Positions 16,463-24,734 of a stretch of 64,000 nucleotides of DNA are shown here, one piece after another (the first letter of the stretch is position 1; the number at the start of each line of letters is the position of its first letter). A model generated the notes under the pieces. The model was not told where the DNA came from. It saw nothing but the letters and a program-made list of their open reading frames with translations, and made no database searches. The DNA is from Bacteroidaceae bacterium (lineage in GTDB: Bacteria; Bacteroidota; Bacteroidia; Bacteroidales; Bacteroidaceae). The stretch is from the NCBI GenBank assembly GCA_017622815.1, contig JAGAQH010000002.1, positions 62,001-126,000 of the forward strand. Reading direction: 5' to 3'. Both the position numbers and the translations under genes were made by a program.

Positions 16463-17563
16463 TTATAGCGATTTCTCTATTCTTTTCATTTCTTCTTTCA
16501 GATACTTCTCCAGGCATTTGGCTATTTCGGGGTAATAGTCGTCCAAAGTTTTGTAACGATTTCGGTGCTTGGAGTAATGACGTAGGGTGGTGACTAGTTC
16601 TGGCATCCAGAGGAAGTCTCTACCTACCTGAGCGCACATTTCTTTTTTTACCTGGTCATAAGTGAAGCCGTTCTCCTGCATATATATGATGACAGCTGCA
16701 CGGACGACGCTCTCGTTGATAACCGTAGCGGGGTCTCCGTAGGCTTGGCTGCTCATACCGCGATAATGACGTCCTAACAGAGTTTTTCCAATGTCATCGA
16801 GAAGATCGGAATTTGCATCGTACAAGGAGTTGACAAATGAATGGTTGAATTCATGAATAAGTGTCGAGGCATAGTCCATTCCATTTTCAAAAGGACTGCT
16901 CATAGTCTCGTCAGTGTAGTAACCGCAGATGGCAAAAATTTCTTTGGGTTGGCCTATCATTTGCCTGTTCGTACCATAATTTCCACCCCCATTGGTAAAA
17001 CCAATGATGACACGGAACTGCTCTGTCGGTTCCGTTCCATAGAACTTGGGGTACCAATCTTGGTGAAAATACTTCATCACGTTCTCCTCGTATGCCTGAA
17101 GTACGGACTCGTAGAAAGTCTGGTGTTGCTTGTAGAATTCGTGGAAGCGGGTATCGGAATAGAACTTATTGAGCCGGACGAGGAATGTATCAATTTCTAC
17201 CTTCTGCCAACGCTTTTCGAGGTCACTCTTTTCTCCTGTGAATGACACTTTCTGCCCGTCAGTGTCGAGATGGACGGCCATCGACATGACGGCATCGTAG
17301 GATATGCCATAATTTTTCCGCAGTTCTTTGATATATGTGACGGTCGGGTGCTGTCCATAGGCGGAAAACCATATCTCCGTGTCGCTTGTGTATTGCCCGC
17401 CATTATCCATACAATACTCACGAAAACCGGCCGTGCGTGAAATAATGGACATCAATTCTACTGTCTCTGATGTTTCAACTTTAATCTGTGCATTTGCAAA
17501 ACCCTCTGCTGACAGCATTGCCAGTAGGAACAGGAAACGTTTTGTATGTTTATAAAATCTCAT
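16463..17563 (-). CDS. Secreted zinc metallopeptidase, DUF4932-like
   Basis: A 366-residue protein with signal peptide (FLFLLAMLSAEGFANA before QIKVE). The zincin motif LIHEFNHSFV sits near residue 240, and a downstream Glu candidate in VINESVVRAAV. This matches the DUF4932 family of Bacteroidetes metallopeptidase-like proteins. It is probably periplasmic; substrate unknown. The gene lies in the cargo operon with repeat copies on both sides (16413 and 17567). Confidence 0.8.
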   Translation of the reverse strand: MRFYKHTKRFLFLLAMLSAEGFANAQIKVETSETVELMSIISRTAGFREYCMDNGGQYTSDTEIWFSAYGQHPTVTYIKELRKNYGISYDAVMSMAVHLDTDGQKVSFTGEKSDLEKRWQKVEIDTFLVRLNKFYSDTRFHEFYKQHQTFYESVLQAYEENVMKYFHQDWYPKFYGTEPTEQFRVIIGFTNGGGNYGTNRQMIGQPKEIFAICGYYTDETMSSPFENGMDYASTLIHEFNHSFVNSLYDANSDLLDDIGKTLLGRHYRGMSSQAYGDPATVINESVVRAAVIIYMQENGFTYDQVKKEMCAQVGRDFLWMPELVTTLRHYSKHRNRYKTLDDYYPEIAKCLEKYLKEEMKRIEKSL

Positions 17564-17577
17564 AACTAAATTGGAAT

Positions 17578-18078
17578 TTACTTCAATAAACCATATAAGA
17601 ATATATCGTAAATAATGCCTCCTTTAATCACCGCTTTGCGCATGACTCCTTCTTGTATAAAACCATTCTTTAGTAAAATGTGCTGAGATGCGAAATTGGG
17701 ATGAAAGACATTTGCTGTAATTCGATTGAGGCCAAGTTCCTTTATTGCAATCTCACACACTTGTCCCACAGCCTGGCTCATCAGGCCACGATTCCAATAG
17801 TCTTTCAATAACATGTAACCTAATTCGCCGTCAAGCCTGTATATATCTGCTTTTCGTTCAACGGAAACACTACCAACAATCTTCCCATCTACGACCATTG
17901 CGCGAAAAGTTCCGTCAATGCCTTCGCTTTTGGCAACTATATTCAGCCACCAATTAGCATCATCTTCTGTATAAGGATTCGGCAATCTGTCTGACAAGTA
18001 TGTTCTATCAACGGCATTGCATAATTCCTTCAGTTCTTTTTTGTCAGCCAAACACCATTTCCGCAATTCTACTTTCAT
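17578..18078 (-). CDS. GNAT acetyltransferase, RimJ/RimL-like
   Basis: A 166-residue GNAT of the RimJ/RimL group: MKVELRKWCLADKKELKELC at the N-terminus, GELGYMLLKDYWNRGLMSQA for the acetyl-CoA loop, LNRITANVFHPNFASQHIL and LLKNGFIQEG for the C-terminal motif. Length is typical. The substrate may be a protein N-terminus or small amine. The stop codon is part of the cargo repeat at 17567-17580. Confidence 0.87.
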   Translation of the reverse strand: MKVELRKWCLADKKELKELCNAVDRTYLSDRLPNPYTEDDANWWLNIVAKSEGIDGTFRAMVVDGKIVGSVSVERKADIYRLDGELGYMLLKDYWNRGLMSQAVGQVCEIAIKELGLNRITANVFHPNFASQHILLKNGFIQEGVMRKAVIKGGIIYDIFLYGLLK

Positions 18079-18123
18079 ACCGCTAAATTCCGATTTAACT
18101 GTTTGTTATTAGATGTGTTTTTA

Positions 18124-18834
18124 TTACTCTTCCAGTCTCGCTTTAACTTTCTTCCACGCATGGGAGTCGAAGAGGAAACACTCTTTCATGGTTTCCGTCA
18201 TTCTCTTGAACCGGCTCATGGGAATAGTGAAGCTCAGTTCATTTGTCCCTACGTATGGGCGAACCGACGGGTCGAACAGTCCGATAAAGCAGCGATACCC
18301 CTGCCGGTCATTCTCAACCACCGTCATAGAAACTACGCTGCTACAGCCTGAGCCAAACTGAGACACCACCGCATCGGTCTCATTATTGTCGAAGAAAGCC
18401 CATCCGCAAAGTCCAGAGAGCATGTCGGGTGTGGCATAGAACAGCACGCCTTCCGTTCCCTCGAAGGATTCAGCCTTGTCTATACGGATGAAGTTCAGAT
18501 ATGGTTTCTCGGCCCTTTTCATCCCCAGTCCGTTTACGTAATCTACAACCATTTCGGGAGTTTTCTTGTACTTCTCCTTCAGCGAGACAAAGCCGGGTAC
18601 ACGTTCCGGCATATCTGAAAACCCTGTGTACAGTTTTCCTCCACCGCAGCCAATGACATCCGCGCTCAGACTGACGGGCTGTCCATCTCTGGCCTGTTGC
18701 AACCTTTTAAAGAAACAGCCGCCAATCTTCTCTGTATCAGCAATCGGCTGGTCGCTATAGCCGAAAAGCAATGGCAATGGAACATTGCTACCAAAAGCCT
18801 CTCTGTAGTTCTGAATGAATTCTTTAATGTCCAT
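18124..18834 (-). CDS. DUF169-family protein
   Basis: A 236-residue protein matching DUF169: IGGCFFKRLQQARDG, then VIGCGGGKLYTGFSDMPERV, and late YVGTNELSFTIPMSRFKRM. Conserved cysteines are visible (GCFF, GCGGG, GCSS). The family occurs widely in anaerobes with unknown role. It sits next to a nitroreductase, so a redox connection is possible but not shown. Confidence 0.8.
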   Translation of the reverse strand: MDIKEFIQNYREAFGSNVPLPLLFGYSDQPIADTEKIGGCFFKRLQQARDGQPVSLSADVIGCGGGKLYTGFSDMPERVPGFVSLKEKYKKTPEMVVDYVNGLGMKRAEKPYLNFIRIDKAESFEGTEGVLFYATPDMLSGLCGWAFFDNNETDAVVSQFGSGCSSVVSMTVVENDRQGYRCFIGLFDPSVRPYVGTNELSFTIPMSRFKRMTETMKECFLFDSHAWKKVKARLEE

Positions 18835-18883
18835 AACACTTTTCCTTAATTGCTAAATTGATTTATCTGTTAGGTATGCATTT

Positions 18884-19567
18884 TTATATCCACTCAAAGT
18901 TGTCCTTTCCTGCACCAATCTCAAAATGATATTTGGCTATGCCTAAGTCCATCTGGGTATAGCCAATCATAGATAAACCTTTCTTGGCCCGTACCAGATG
19001 GTGATTGTTGCTCATACCCGTGTACTCAAATGAAAACTTCTGCTGATTAACTGCTGTAGGGGCAAGCAATGCTGCTTCGACACCCTTCCTGAACCATGAA
19101 GGCGTAATGTCACTGGCATTACTGACATCCTCCACGCTCTTGATCTTGTGAGGGACACCCTGTGTCTCTCCATAGCCAAGCGCAATCATGCAGACGAGCT
19201 TTTCATGCGGGCCGACATTGTACGCCTCTGGAACCTTACGGTACGAGAGTCCTACCCAACAGGTGTTGAGTCCCAATGTCTGGGCAAAAAGGACGATTTG
19301 CTCTCCATAATAGCCCACTCGCTCATCAAGGTCTTTGGCCTTCTTACCAACCATCACAAGATAGTTCTTGACTCCGCTGAAAGAACCATACGACAGCATT
19401 CCTGTGAATGCTTTCGTCTCGTTCTGTACCAGCTGAATGTTTAGATTGCCAATCTTGTTGCACTCCGTGATTTTATCCTGGAGAGCAGCAATGATGTCGG
19501 CAGGGATTTCCTTGTCAAGGTACTTCCGTACACTATGACGGGCAGATATAGCTTCAAGTAGGGTCAT
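18884..19567 (-). CDS. Nitroreductase-family flavoprotein
   Basis: A 227-residue nitroreductase. MTLLEAISARHSVRKYLDKE contains the typical FMN-binding RHSVRKY, and GYYGEQIVLFAQTLGLNTCWVG (split here by class pattern) includes the dimer and FMN site. PTAVNQQKFSFE is the second FMN motif. The family reduces nitro compounds or quinones with NAD(P)H. It follows the recombinase-like gene by 8 bp and is the second gene of the long operon. Confidence 0.87.
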   Translation of the reverse strand: MTLLEAISARHSVRKYLDKEIPADIIAALQDKITECNKIGNLNIQLVQNETKAFTGMLSYGSFSGVKNYLVMVGKKAKDLDERVGYYGEQIVLFAQTLGLNTCWVGLSYRKVPEAYNVGPHEKLVCMIALGYGETQGVPHKIKSVEDVSNASDITPSWFRKGVEAALLAPTAVNQQKFSFEYTGMSNNHHLVRAKKGLSMIGYTQMDLGIAKYHFEIGAGKDNFEWI

Positions 19568-19575
19568 TTCTTCTT

Positions 19576-20241
19576 TTACTGATTGTCTTCAACTTTTTTG
19601 TCTTGGCTATTCTTTCTTTCACCTTTCTTTTTGATCGGGCCGGAATGTTTGCCACGGTTCAACTTGATACCATATTTGTTCAATATACGGAATACCGAGC
19701 TTCGGCTATGGAAACCGCTGGCTTTCCAGATGTCATCAATAGGATGCCCGGCTGCATAAAGATTGATAACCGTCTTTTCCCTGTCCATGCGCCTCTCCTT
19801 GGCCGTAGAGACAGGAGGTAGCTGAACAATCATACGTTCCTGAAGTTTGGAAACGTGTTCGGATGCCTTGCGAAGGACAAGTGCTTCGTCTGGCAGAGAG
19901 CCTATCATCAGCAGCACATCCGACGGCTTTGTTTCAGGAAACAGTTCATTATTGGAATCTATACGGTCATGTACGCTGATAACCCTTATGACCTTCACTC
20001 GGCAAAATTCCAGGAACATTGCCAGTTCTCGTGCGCCACGAAGGGCATTGCTGAATTTGCTGATGACAAGTTCATCGCCGCGTTCCAGAGCAATCATCAG
20101 CTGTTTCCACAGCGGGCGGCTCTTCTCATCAGCATCGTTCTCTTCGATGATTCTCACACAGCCATACTCATGCATCCACTGCCGGTCTTCCTCCAGTTTG
20201 TCATAATGGGCGGCTGCCATGATGTAACCTATCTTTGCCAT
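19576..20241 (-). CDS. Serine-recombinase-like DNA-binding protein, apparently catalytically dead
   Basis: The ATG at 20241 gives 221 residues. The resolvase fold pattern is complete (PLWKQLMIALERGDELVISK, VKVIRVISVHDRID), and a Hin-like HTH is near the C-terminus (IDDIWKASGFHSRSSVFRIL). The active-site YxRxS is replaced by YIMAA, so nucleophile Ser and its Arg are lost, and the D-R-L-G-R-S motif reads SNALRGA. Binding without cutting is expected. It heads the long leftward operon. The divergent region holds ATCATACT repeats that could be its operators. Confidence 0.8.
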   Translation of the reverse strand: MAKIGYIMAAAHYDKLEEDRQWMHEYGCVRIIEENDADEKSRPLWKQLMIALERGDELVISKFSNALRGARELAMFLEFCRVKVIRVISVHDRIDSNNELFPETKPSDVLLMIGSLPDEALVLRKASEHVSKLQERMIVQLPPVSTAKERRMDREKTVINLYAAGHPIDDIWKASGFHSRSSVFRILNKYGIKLNRGKHSGPIKKKGERKNSQDKKVEDNQ

Positions 20242-20303
20242 AATCAATATGTTGTTGGTTGTTGCAATTATGGTCGGATGACCTTATTCTGTTATTTCAA
20301 CTG

Positions 20304-20311
20304 CAAAGGTA
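20304..20311 (-). promoter_or_regulatory. Leftward promoter -7 box TACCTTTG
   Basis: Read on the minus strand, TACCTTTG fits the Bacteroidetes -7 consensus TAnnTTTG. It lies about 63 bp upstream of the recombinase-like start. No clear TTTG -33 element was found at the usual distance. It probably drives the whole 20241-11769 operon. Confidence 0.6.
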
Positions 20312-20332
20312 TGAAAATTTCTTGGATTGTAA

Positions 20333-20427
20333 ATCATACTATACATACTATTATACTTTTTTATAAAACCCATTGTTAGAGGCAAAACCATATAATCAAT
20401 AAATAATCATACTTTTTTGAGTATGAT
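20333..20427. promoter_or_regulatory. ATCATACT operator-like repeats in the divergent region
   Basis: ATCATACT occurs at 20333-20340 and 20406-20413. The latter forms a perfect inverted repeat with AGTATGAT (20420-20427, 6-nt loop). CATACTA lies between them (20344-20350). The repeats sit between divergent promoters of the recombinase-like gene and the lipoprotein gene. A dimeric HTH protein could bind here and control both. Confidence 0.5.
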
Positions 20428-20482
20428 GTATAAAATACCATAAAGTTTAAATCAGACTGGCACAACTTATGATTTTTATTCG

Positions 20483-20490
20483 TATCTTTG
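20483..20490 (+). promoter_or_regulatory. Rightward promoter -7 box TATCTTTG
   Basis: TATCTTTG matches TAnnTTTG exactly. Transcription would begin near 20496, giving an RNA whose first 160 nt contain the hairpin at 20611-20664. No good -33 box was seen. Confidence 0.6.
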
Positions 20491-20610
20491 CACCGCAATT
20501 TAATCATATACGCCCATGAAAGAAAGACCGCAAACGGGGTTTACCCTACATTCCACATCAATTTCTGCACAGCACAAGAACGGCTCGAAAATGCAGATGA
20601 AAAAAAGTCA

Positions 20611-20664
20611 AACAAGTGAAAGAAAAAATACTCAAATGAGTTTAATCTTTCACTTGTTTTTTTT
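20611..20664 (+). terminator. Terminator-like hairpin spanning the start codon (candidate attenuator)
   Basis: AACAAGTGAAAGA (20611-20623) is exactly complementary to TCTTTCACTTGTT (20646-20658) and is followed by six more T. The loop holds an inner ACTC-AAAT-GAGT hairpin around the ATG at 20636. A 13-pair stem followed by a U-run inside a gene start is not expected by chance. It could terminate transcription early or hide the start from ribosomes. Confidence 0.6.
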
Positions 20665-21646
20665 GTGTCTTATTCTAAGCATGACCTCATGCGCTGGAAA
20701 GTCTGATTATCATTTCAAGGATTCTGCAGATGCCCTGAAGCAATACAGAGATTTTCATCACAGTATTGCTGAAGAACATCAGGCTAATGCCGAGAAGCTT
20801 TCTGATTTCATCTGCCGTTGGCAGGAACTTTCAGACACCGTTTACAACTACATCAAGAAAGATCCTGCCTTCAACGCTCATGCTTCTCTGTCCATGTCCT
20901 TCTTTGGCACATCGGACTCTGTCCGTATAGAACTGCTTCGCCTGGCTTCAGACTGTAGCCTGTCGGATGTGGCCTATATCAAGATGCACACATCCCCCTA
21001 CAGAGGCGACACTGAGCTTGACCCCACCAAGAAGAAAGCCGTCACTTTCTTTGCCGCCTTAGACAAGCAGCCTCTTTTTAATAAAGGTAATGCGCGTGAG
21101 AAGACTGCCCTTTATCGTGACTTCCTCGCCACAACCAAGGAACACGGCATCACCAATCAAAAGGAACTCCTTTCTTTCCTTGAAACAGAAGACCGTCATT
21201 TCCGCACCTTCCTCTCCAATATCGGTGACTACACTGATGTTGGACTGCAAGATGTCACGAAAATGACAGAGCAGATATGCACAGACATTTTCCGTAATGC
21301 CTCGGAGAAGCGGTTGACAAGTGAAGATGCTATGGTATTCATGGGGATGCGCACTTGCCGCCGACTGCTTCTCAACGCAAAAGTATGTGAGGATCTGATA
21401 AAGGCAGGGATAATAAAATCCGAGAGCCAAGCCAATGCTTACCTCTGGATGACCTTGCAGCCCTTCCTCTCGATGGATGCCTTTGCCATCAGTATGCTGA
21501 CAGATGCACAGCAAAAGCAAATGACGGAGCTTGCCGCTGCATATCCAGTGATTTCAGAACGGCTTGCTGCCAAGGGGTATGCCGCTCAGGAGCAGCTTGC
21601 ACTCATACCAACACAACTCATGCGGCTCTACATAGCCACACTCTGA
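20636..21646 (+). CDS. Predicted lipoprotein of the mobilisation block
   Basis: With the ATG at 20636 the protein has 336 residues and begins MSLIFHLFFLCLILSMTSCA, an ideal lipoprotein signal with Cys at the lipobox. In-frame starts at 20516 and 20591 would add 40 or 15 polar residues ahead of the signal. The mature protein is helical with no recognised domain. It opens the rightward block containing the small membrane proteins and relaxase. The chosen start is inside a terminator-like hairpin. Confidence 0.75.
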   Translation: MSLIFHLFFLCLILSMTSCAGKSDYHFKDSADALKQYRDFHHSIAEEHQANAEKLSDFICRWQELSDTVYNYIKKDPAFNAHASLSMSFFGTSDSVRIELLRLASDCSLSDVAYIKMHTSPYRGDTELDPTKKKAVTFFAALDKQPLFNKGNAREKTALYRDFLATTKEHGITNQKELLSFLETEDRHFRTFLSNIGDYTDVGLQDVTKMTEQICTDIFRNASEKRLTSEDAMVFMGMRTCRRLLLNAKVCEDLIKAGIIKSESQANAYLWMTLQPFLSMDAFAISMLTDAQQKQMTELAAAYPVISERLAAKGYAAQEQLALIPTQLMRLYIATL

Positions 21647-21679
21647 TAATGAAATCTAAACAATCAAACTTTACAAACG

Positions 21680-22159
21680 ATGCAAGATACTATGTTAGAA
21701 GAAGCAATCTACAAGTTTAAGGTCAGTGGGCCGACCATCATGCCGTCGTTGTTCGACAACTTCTACCTGAAGGAAACCGAAGCGTATAACGGCTACGCCA
21801 TACTGACCTACGAGGTTCACCAACCTTTGCCCATCGACGAGGTGCTGAACATCATGGACAGCGATGCTTACATGCGCATCCTGTACTACACCCACCCCAA
21901 CCCGAAGGCTATCAAGACAAAATTCGGTCAGCGGGCATGTACCTACTTCATGCCGGAAGAGCAGCGTAATATCAAGATGAACTTCTCTACCGACGAGAAG
22001 GGCTTGGTGAACACGATACTCGTCACGGTCTATGGCTCCATCGACATCATGTACCCAGACCTGCTGAATGACCTGCGCCTCAATACCAACGGCTCCATGC
22101 TGGTGAAGGAACGCCGTAGCGAAGCTGAGGTGATGAACGATTTCAACAACAACCCATAG
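21680..22159 (+). CDS. Orphan protein (159 aa)
   Basis: A soluble mixed alpha/beta protein (YNGYAILTYEVHQPLPIDEV, then FGQRACTYFMPEEQRNIKM) without signal or zinc motif. It starts 33 bp after the lipoprotein gene and is followed at 16 bp by another orphan, so all are probably in one transcript. I do not recognise the family. Confidence 0.65.
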   Translation: MQDTMLEEAIYKFKVSGPTIMPSLFDNFYLKETEAYNGYAILTYEVHQPLPIDEVLNIMDSDAYMRILYYTHPNPKAIKTKFGQRACTYFMPEEQRNIKMNFSTDEKGLVNTILVTVYGSIDIMYPDLLNDLRLNTNGSMLVKERRSEAEVMNDFNNNP

Positions 22160-22175
22160 ACTCGTATTCCTATGC

Positions 22176-22538
22176 ATGGACAAGGCTTTATTCTACCACA
22201 TTGCTGATGTAATCCAGGAGAACCGCAGTTGGATTGAGGTCATTGACACCCACGACACCATCCAGTGGAACTACTATCTCGATGGGGAGTTCCACCACAT
22301 CGACTACCAGGTGATAACGCTACGCAATTACAGAAGCCGATACTGCTGGCAGAAGCCGCACATCTGGAAAGTAAACGAGCATGACCTGGCTGATGGTGTG
22401 AGAAGGCTCATAGAGCGAGACCCGACTGCGAAGACCCGTGCCGACACGCTCTCGCTGACAACCAGAGACGTGGACTATATCATCCAAAAAGCAACATTTG
22501 ACATCTTAAAACTCGAACTATATGATTTTGAATACTGA
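22176..22538 (+). CDS. Orphan protein (120 aa)
   Basis: A 120-residue charged and aromatic-rich protein (DTIQWNYYLDGEFHHIDYQV). Its 3' end overlaps the next gene by 17 bp, suggesting translational coupling to a membrane protein. Domain not recognised. A cytoplasmic accessory role in the transfer block is inferred from position. Confidence 0.65.
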   Translation: MDKALFYHIADVIQENRSWIEVIDTHDTIQWNYYLDGEFHHIDYQVITLRNYRSRYCWQKPHIWKVNEHDLADGVRRLIERDPTAKTRADTLSLTTRDVDYIIQKATFDILKLELYDFEY

Positions 22539-22959
22539 CAAACAAAAGACCTCCCTGAAGGGTGTGTACGCATTCTACAGCGTCATCATCGCGCTCAGCA
22601 TCCTTGCGCTGTTCGTGTTTAACCTCAATATCTACGCCAAGGCGGTGCTTTGCACGTTGGTATTGCTCTGCGTATTGGTCATGCGCAGTCTCAAACATGC
22701 GGTGCCGATGCCTCCCGACATCGACACTGAAACGAAGATAGAAACCGAGGAAACTGCCTCGGAGGAAACCGTCTCTACCGTAGAACACGGTGGAGCCATT
22801 GACACATATCTTACACTTCTCATTGAGACGGATGAGGAACTGAAAAACGACCCAAGCGTTGACACGTCCTCACCCAGCTACACTAATCTGCTCAACGAGC
22901 GCATCGGCATGAAGCTCGATGCCATGTCGAAGCGCAATAACCATTCAGATAACGACTAA
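22522..22959 (+). CDS. Two-span membrane protein with acidic cytosolic tail
   Basis: 145 residues. Two hydrophobic segments near residues 16-35 (AFYSVIIALSILALFVF) and 38-55 (AKAVLCTLVLLCVLVM) are followed by a long E/T/D-rich tail. The coupled start inside the preceding gene and 3-bp gap to the next membrane protein support an operon. It may be part of a membrane complex for DNA transfer. Family not recognised. Confidence 0.65.
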   Translation: MILNTDKQKTSLKGVYAFYSVIIALSILALFVFNLNIYAKAVLCTLVLLCVLVMRSLKHAVPMPPDIDTETKIETEETASEETVSTVEHGGAIDTYLTLLIETDEELKNDPSVDTSSPSYTNLLNERIGMKLDAMSKRNNHSDND

Positions 22960-22962
22960 CGT

Positions 22963-23460
22963 ATGATACACACCATCCAACTGATCAAGTTTTTCTATCC
23001 CTTCATTATTCTGGCAGTTTTCTTCTGCCTGTACAAGAAGGAATACAGCTTCAACCAAAGGTTCTACTGGTGCATGACGATGTACTTCAATGCACGAAGG
23101 CTGTTCGCATTCCTGACAGTCGGACTGCTCATCTTCATGAACTGGTGCTGCTACGTGACAAATCCCAACTATGCGGTCTTTTTTTCCGCTGTTATCACCT
23201 GCTGCCTTTTCTCTTACCGAGTGGCAGATGCCGCGCTTCACCGGCTGCATGAGAGAACGCGCCTCTGGGCTATTACACTCATACTTGCCCTGGCATGCTA
23301 CTCCATACCTTACATGTATAGCATATTCCTTGTGCTGTACACGCTCGGTGTGGCATCGGTGTTCTATCCGTCTGAACGTGTACTTCGCATCAGGAACGAG
23401 GCAAACAGTATCTGCAATCCGCCCGGACTGCTTCAGCGAATCATCCGCAACTACTATTAA
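22963..23460 (+). CDS. Polytopic membrane protein (165 aa)
   Basis: Four to five membrane segments are visible (FYPFIILAVFFCLY; LFAFLTVGLLIFMNWCCYV; YAVFFSAVITCCLFSY; WAITLILALACYSIPYMYSIF). A basic C-terminal tail follows. No transporter motif. It lies 3 bp after the two-span protein and ahead of an HTH gene. Confidence 0.65.
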   Translation: MIHTIQLIKFFYPFIILAVFFCLYKKEYSFNQRFYWCMTMYFNARRLFAFLTVGLLIFMNWCCYVTNPNYAVFFSAVITCCLFSYRVADAALHRLHERTRLWAITLILALACYSIPYMYSIFLVLYTLGVASVFYPSERVLRIRNEANSICNPPGLLQRIIRNYY

Positions 23461-23537
23461 GCTGCCACTTGTTTGTGGCATACTGTCTGAACACACTTGC
23501 TCGAAAAATTCAGAACGTTAAACTTAAAAACATTCAA

Positions 23538-24542
23538 ATGACTCAGGAATTAAACAACCAGATTACAGGCAGCACGGACACCCAGTCTGCTGACCGCTCC
23601 TTGCTGGAGTATCTTAAACCGAAATCGGAAGACCGTTTCAGTAAGCTGGAGGCCTACTGCGACCTGCTCAGCCGTGCGTCATCGGGTGCCTTCGTCGCAG
23701 CCAACGGCGAACGTCGTGAGGAACTTGTTCCCGGACAGTTCGTTGCCAGTATCTCTGAACTGGCTCGCAAGTGGAAATGGCAGCGTGCCACGGTACGCTC
23801 GTTTGTGGAGGGTCTTGTGGCACTCGGACAACTCTCGTACAAGCCTTTCGTGAAGAGCTACATCTTCACTGTCAACCTTCAGCAGCGTCTGTCTCTCTAT
23901 GTCGATTCGGCAGACGACGTACTTGACTTCTGCTGTATGCAGTTTGCCAGATTCGTCCGTGGACGCAGCTCTGCCCGCGAAGTGGCAGATTCCTACACAC
24001 GCTATTACACCATGCGAATGGAGGTAGCACGACAGCAGGAACAAGGCGGTGCCCCTGTCCGTCATGTACTGTCTCATCAGGCGTATATGTTCAACGAACT
24101 GGCAGCATCCGTCTATCCTCTCCTTAACAGAGAAGATAACGTACCCGAAGAACTATCCGATTCTGTGACTCTGCTCTTTGGCAAAGACCACCTCTGGAAC
24201 TGGCAGCGAGTCATCGATGTACTTGGCATTCTCACCATGGCACTACGTGACAACGTAAAGCCAAGCTACATGAACGCTGTCAACAAGGATTTCTCCAAGG
24301 CAGAGGTCACTCTCCTTGACTGCATCTACGAGCACTATGCGCCCTCCGATGGATCCAACTACTTCGTCAATCCTCCTAAGCCTTCCAGGTACGCTCCTAA
24401 GAGCCTTAGAAGCACTGCACCTGATACAGGTGCCGAGAAAGCCCCAGAAACGCCACAGGACGCTTCTGAAACGTCTGAAGGTGCTCTCGCATTCTCCGAA
24501 GGTGAAACGCTCCGTGAGGACTCCGCTGAAGGGAACGAGTAA
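23538..24542 (+). CDS. DnaD-like winged-HTH protein, possible replication or transfer initiator
   Basis: The ATG at 23538 gives 334 residues; a longer frame to 23469 exists but its first 23 residues look non-coding. The segment FVASISELARKWKWQRATVR, then SFVEGLVALGQL is a winged-HTH of the DnaD/replication-accessory kind. The C-terminus is a disordered E/T/S/P tail. It lies directly before the probable oriT and the relaxase, so it may bind that region. This link is by position only. Confidence 0.7.
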   Translation: MTQELNNQITGSTDTQSADRSLLEYLKPKSEDRFSKLEAYCDLLSRASSGAFVAANGERREELVPGQFVASISELARKWKWQRATVRSFVEGLVALGQLSYKPFVKSYIFTVNLQQRLSLYVDSADDVLDFCCMQFARFVRGRSSAREVADSYTRYYTMRMEVARQQEQGGAPVRHVLSHQAYMFNELAASVYPLLNREDNVPEELSDSVTLLFGKDHLWNWQRVIDVLGILTMALRDNVKPSYMNAVNKDFSKAEVTLLDCIYEHYAPSDGSNYFVNPPKPSRYAPKSLRSTAPDTGAEKAPETPQDASETSEGALAFSEGETLREDSAEGNE

Positions 24543-24552
24543 ACTGTAGGCG

Positions 24553-24706
24553 ACGTGCTTGCACGTGCCACATTTTTCAAGTATCGGGAAGCTCACTACC
24601 CGTTCCGATTTTCATCGGACGGTGAGCTGACCAGATAAACTGCAAGCAGGGTCAGGTTTTCCTTAGACAGAAAGAGGTGTTCTGCCTTGCTTCCGATACT
24701 TGAAAA
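24553..24706 (+). other. Candidate oriT: nested inverted repeats before the relaxase
   Basis: TTTTCAAGTATCGGGAAGC (24574-24592) is complementary, apart from one extra G, to GCTTCCGATACTTGAAAA (24689-24706). Nested inside is GCTCAC (24591-24596) / GTGAGC (24622-24627), enclosing TCCGAT-tttc-ATCGGA (24604-24619). ACGTGC-TT-GCACGT (24553-24566) lies just upstream. The relaxase begins 28 bp after the structure. MobV-family oriT sites are typically in this position with inverted repeats. The nick site was not identified. Confidence 0.65.
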
Positions 24707-24734
24707 TGGATGTATAACCGTAAAACGAAAACGT

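Larger units (their letters stand above)
14704..18865 (-). repeat. Recurrent intergenic element TAAATTnnAATTTA (six copies)
   Basis: Near-palindromic copies lie in six successive gaps of the leftward operon: 14704-14717, 15638-15651, 16413-16426, 17567-17580, 18084-18097 and the shorter 18854-18865. Flanks are also shared: GC before TAAATT in several copies, and CTGTTA after the second half-site in 15638, 18084 and 18854 (plus strand). At 14715 and 17578 the stop codon of the upstream gene is part of the element, and at 15638 it touches the start codon. It is absent from the tight umuD-umuC junction and from 11769-12946. Confidence 0.65.
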
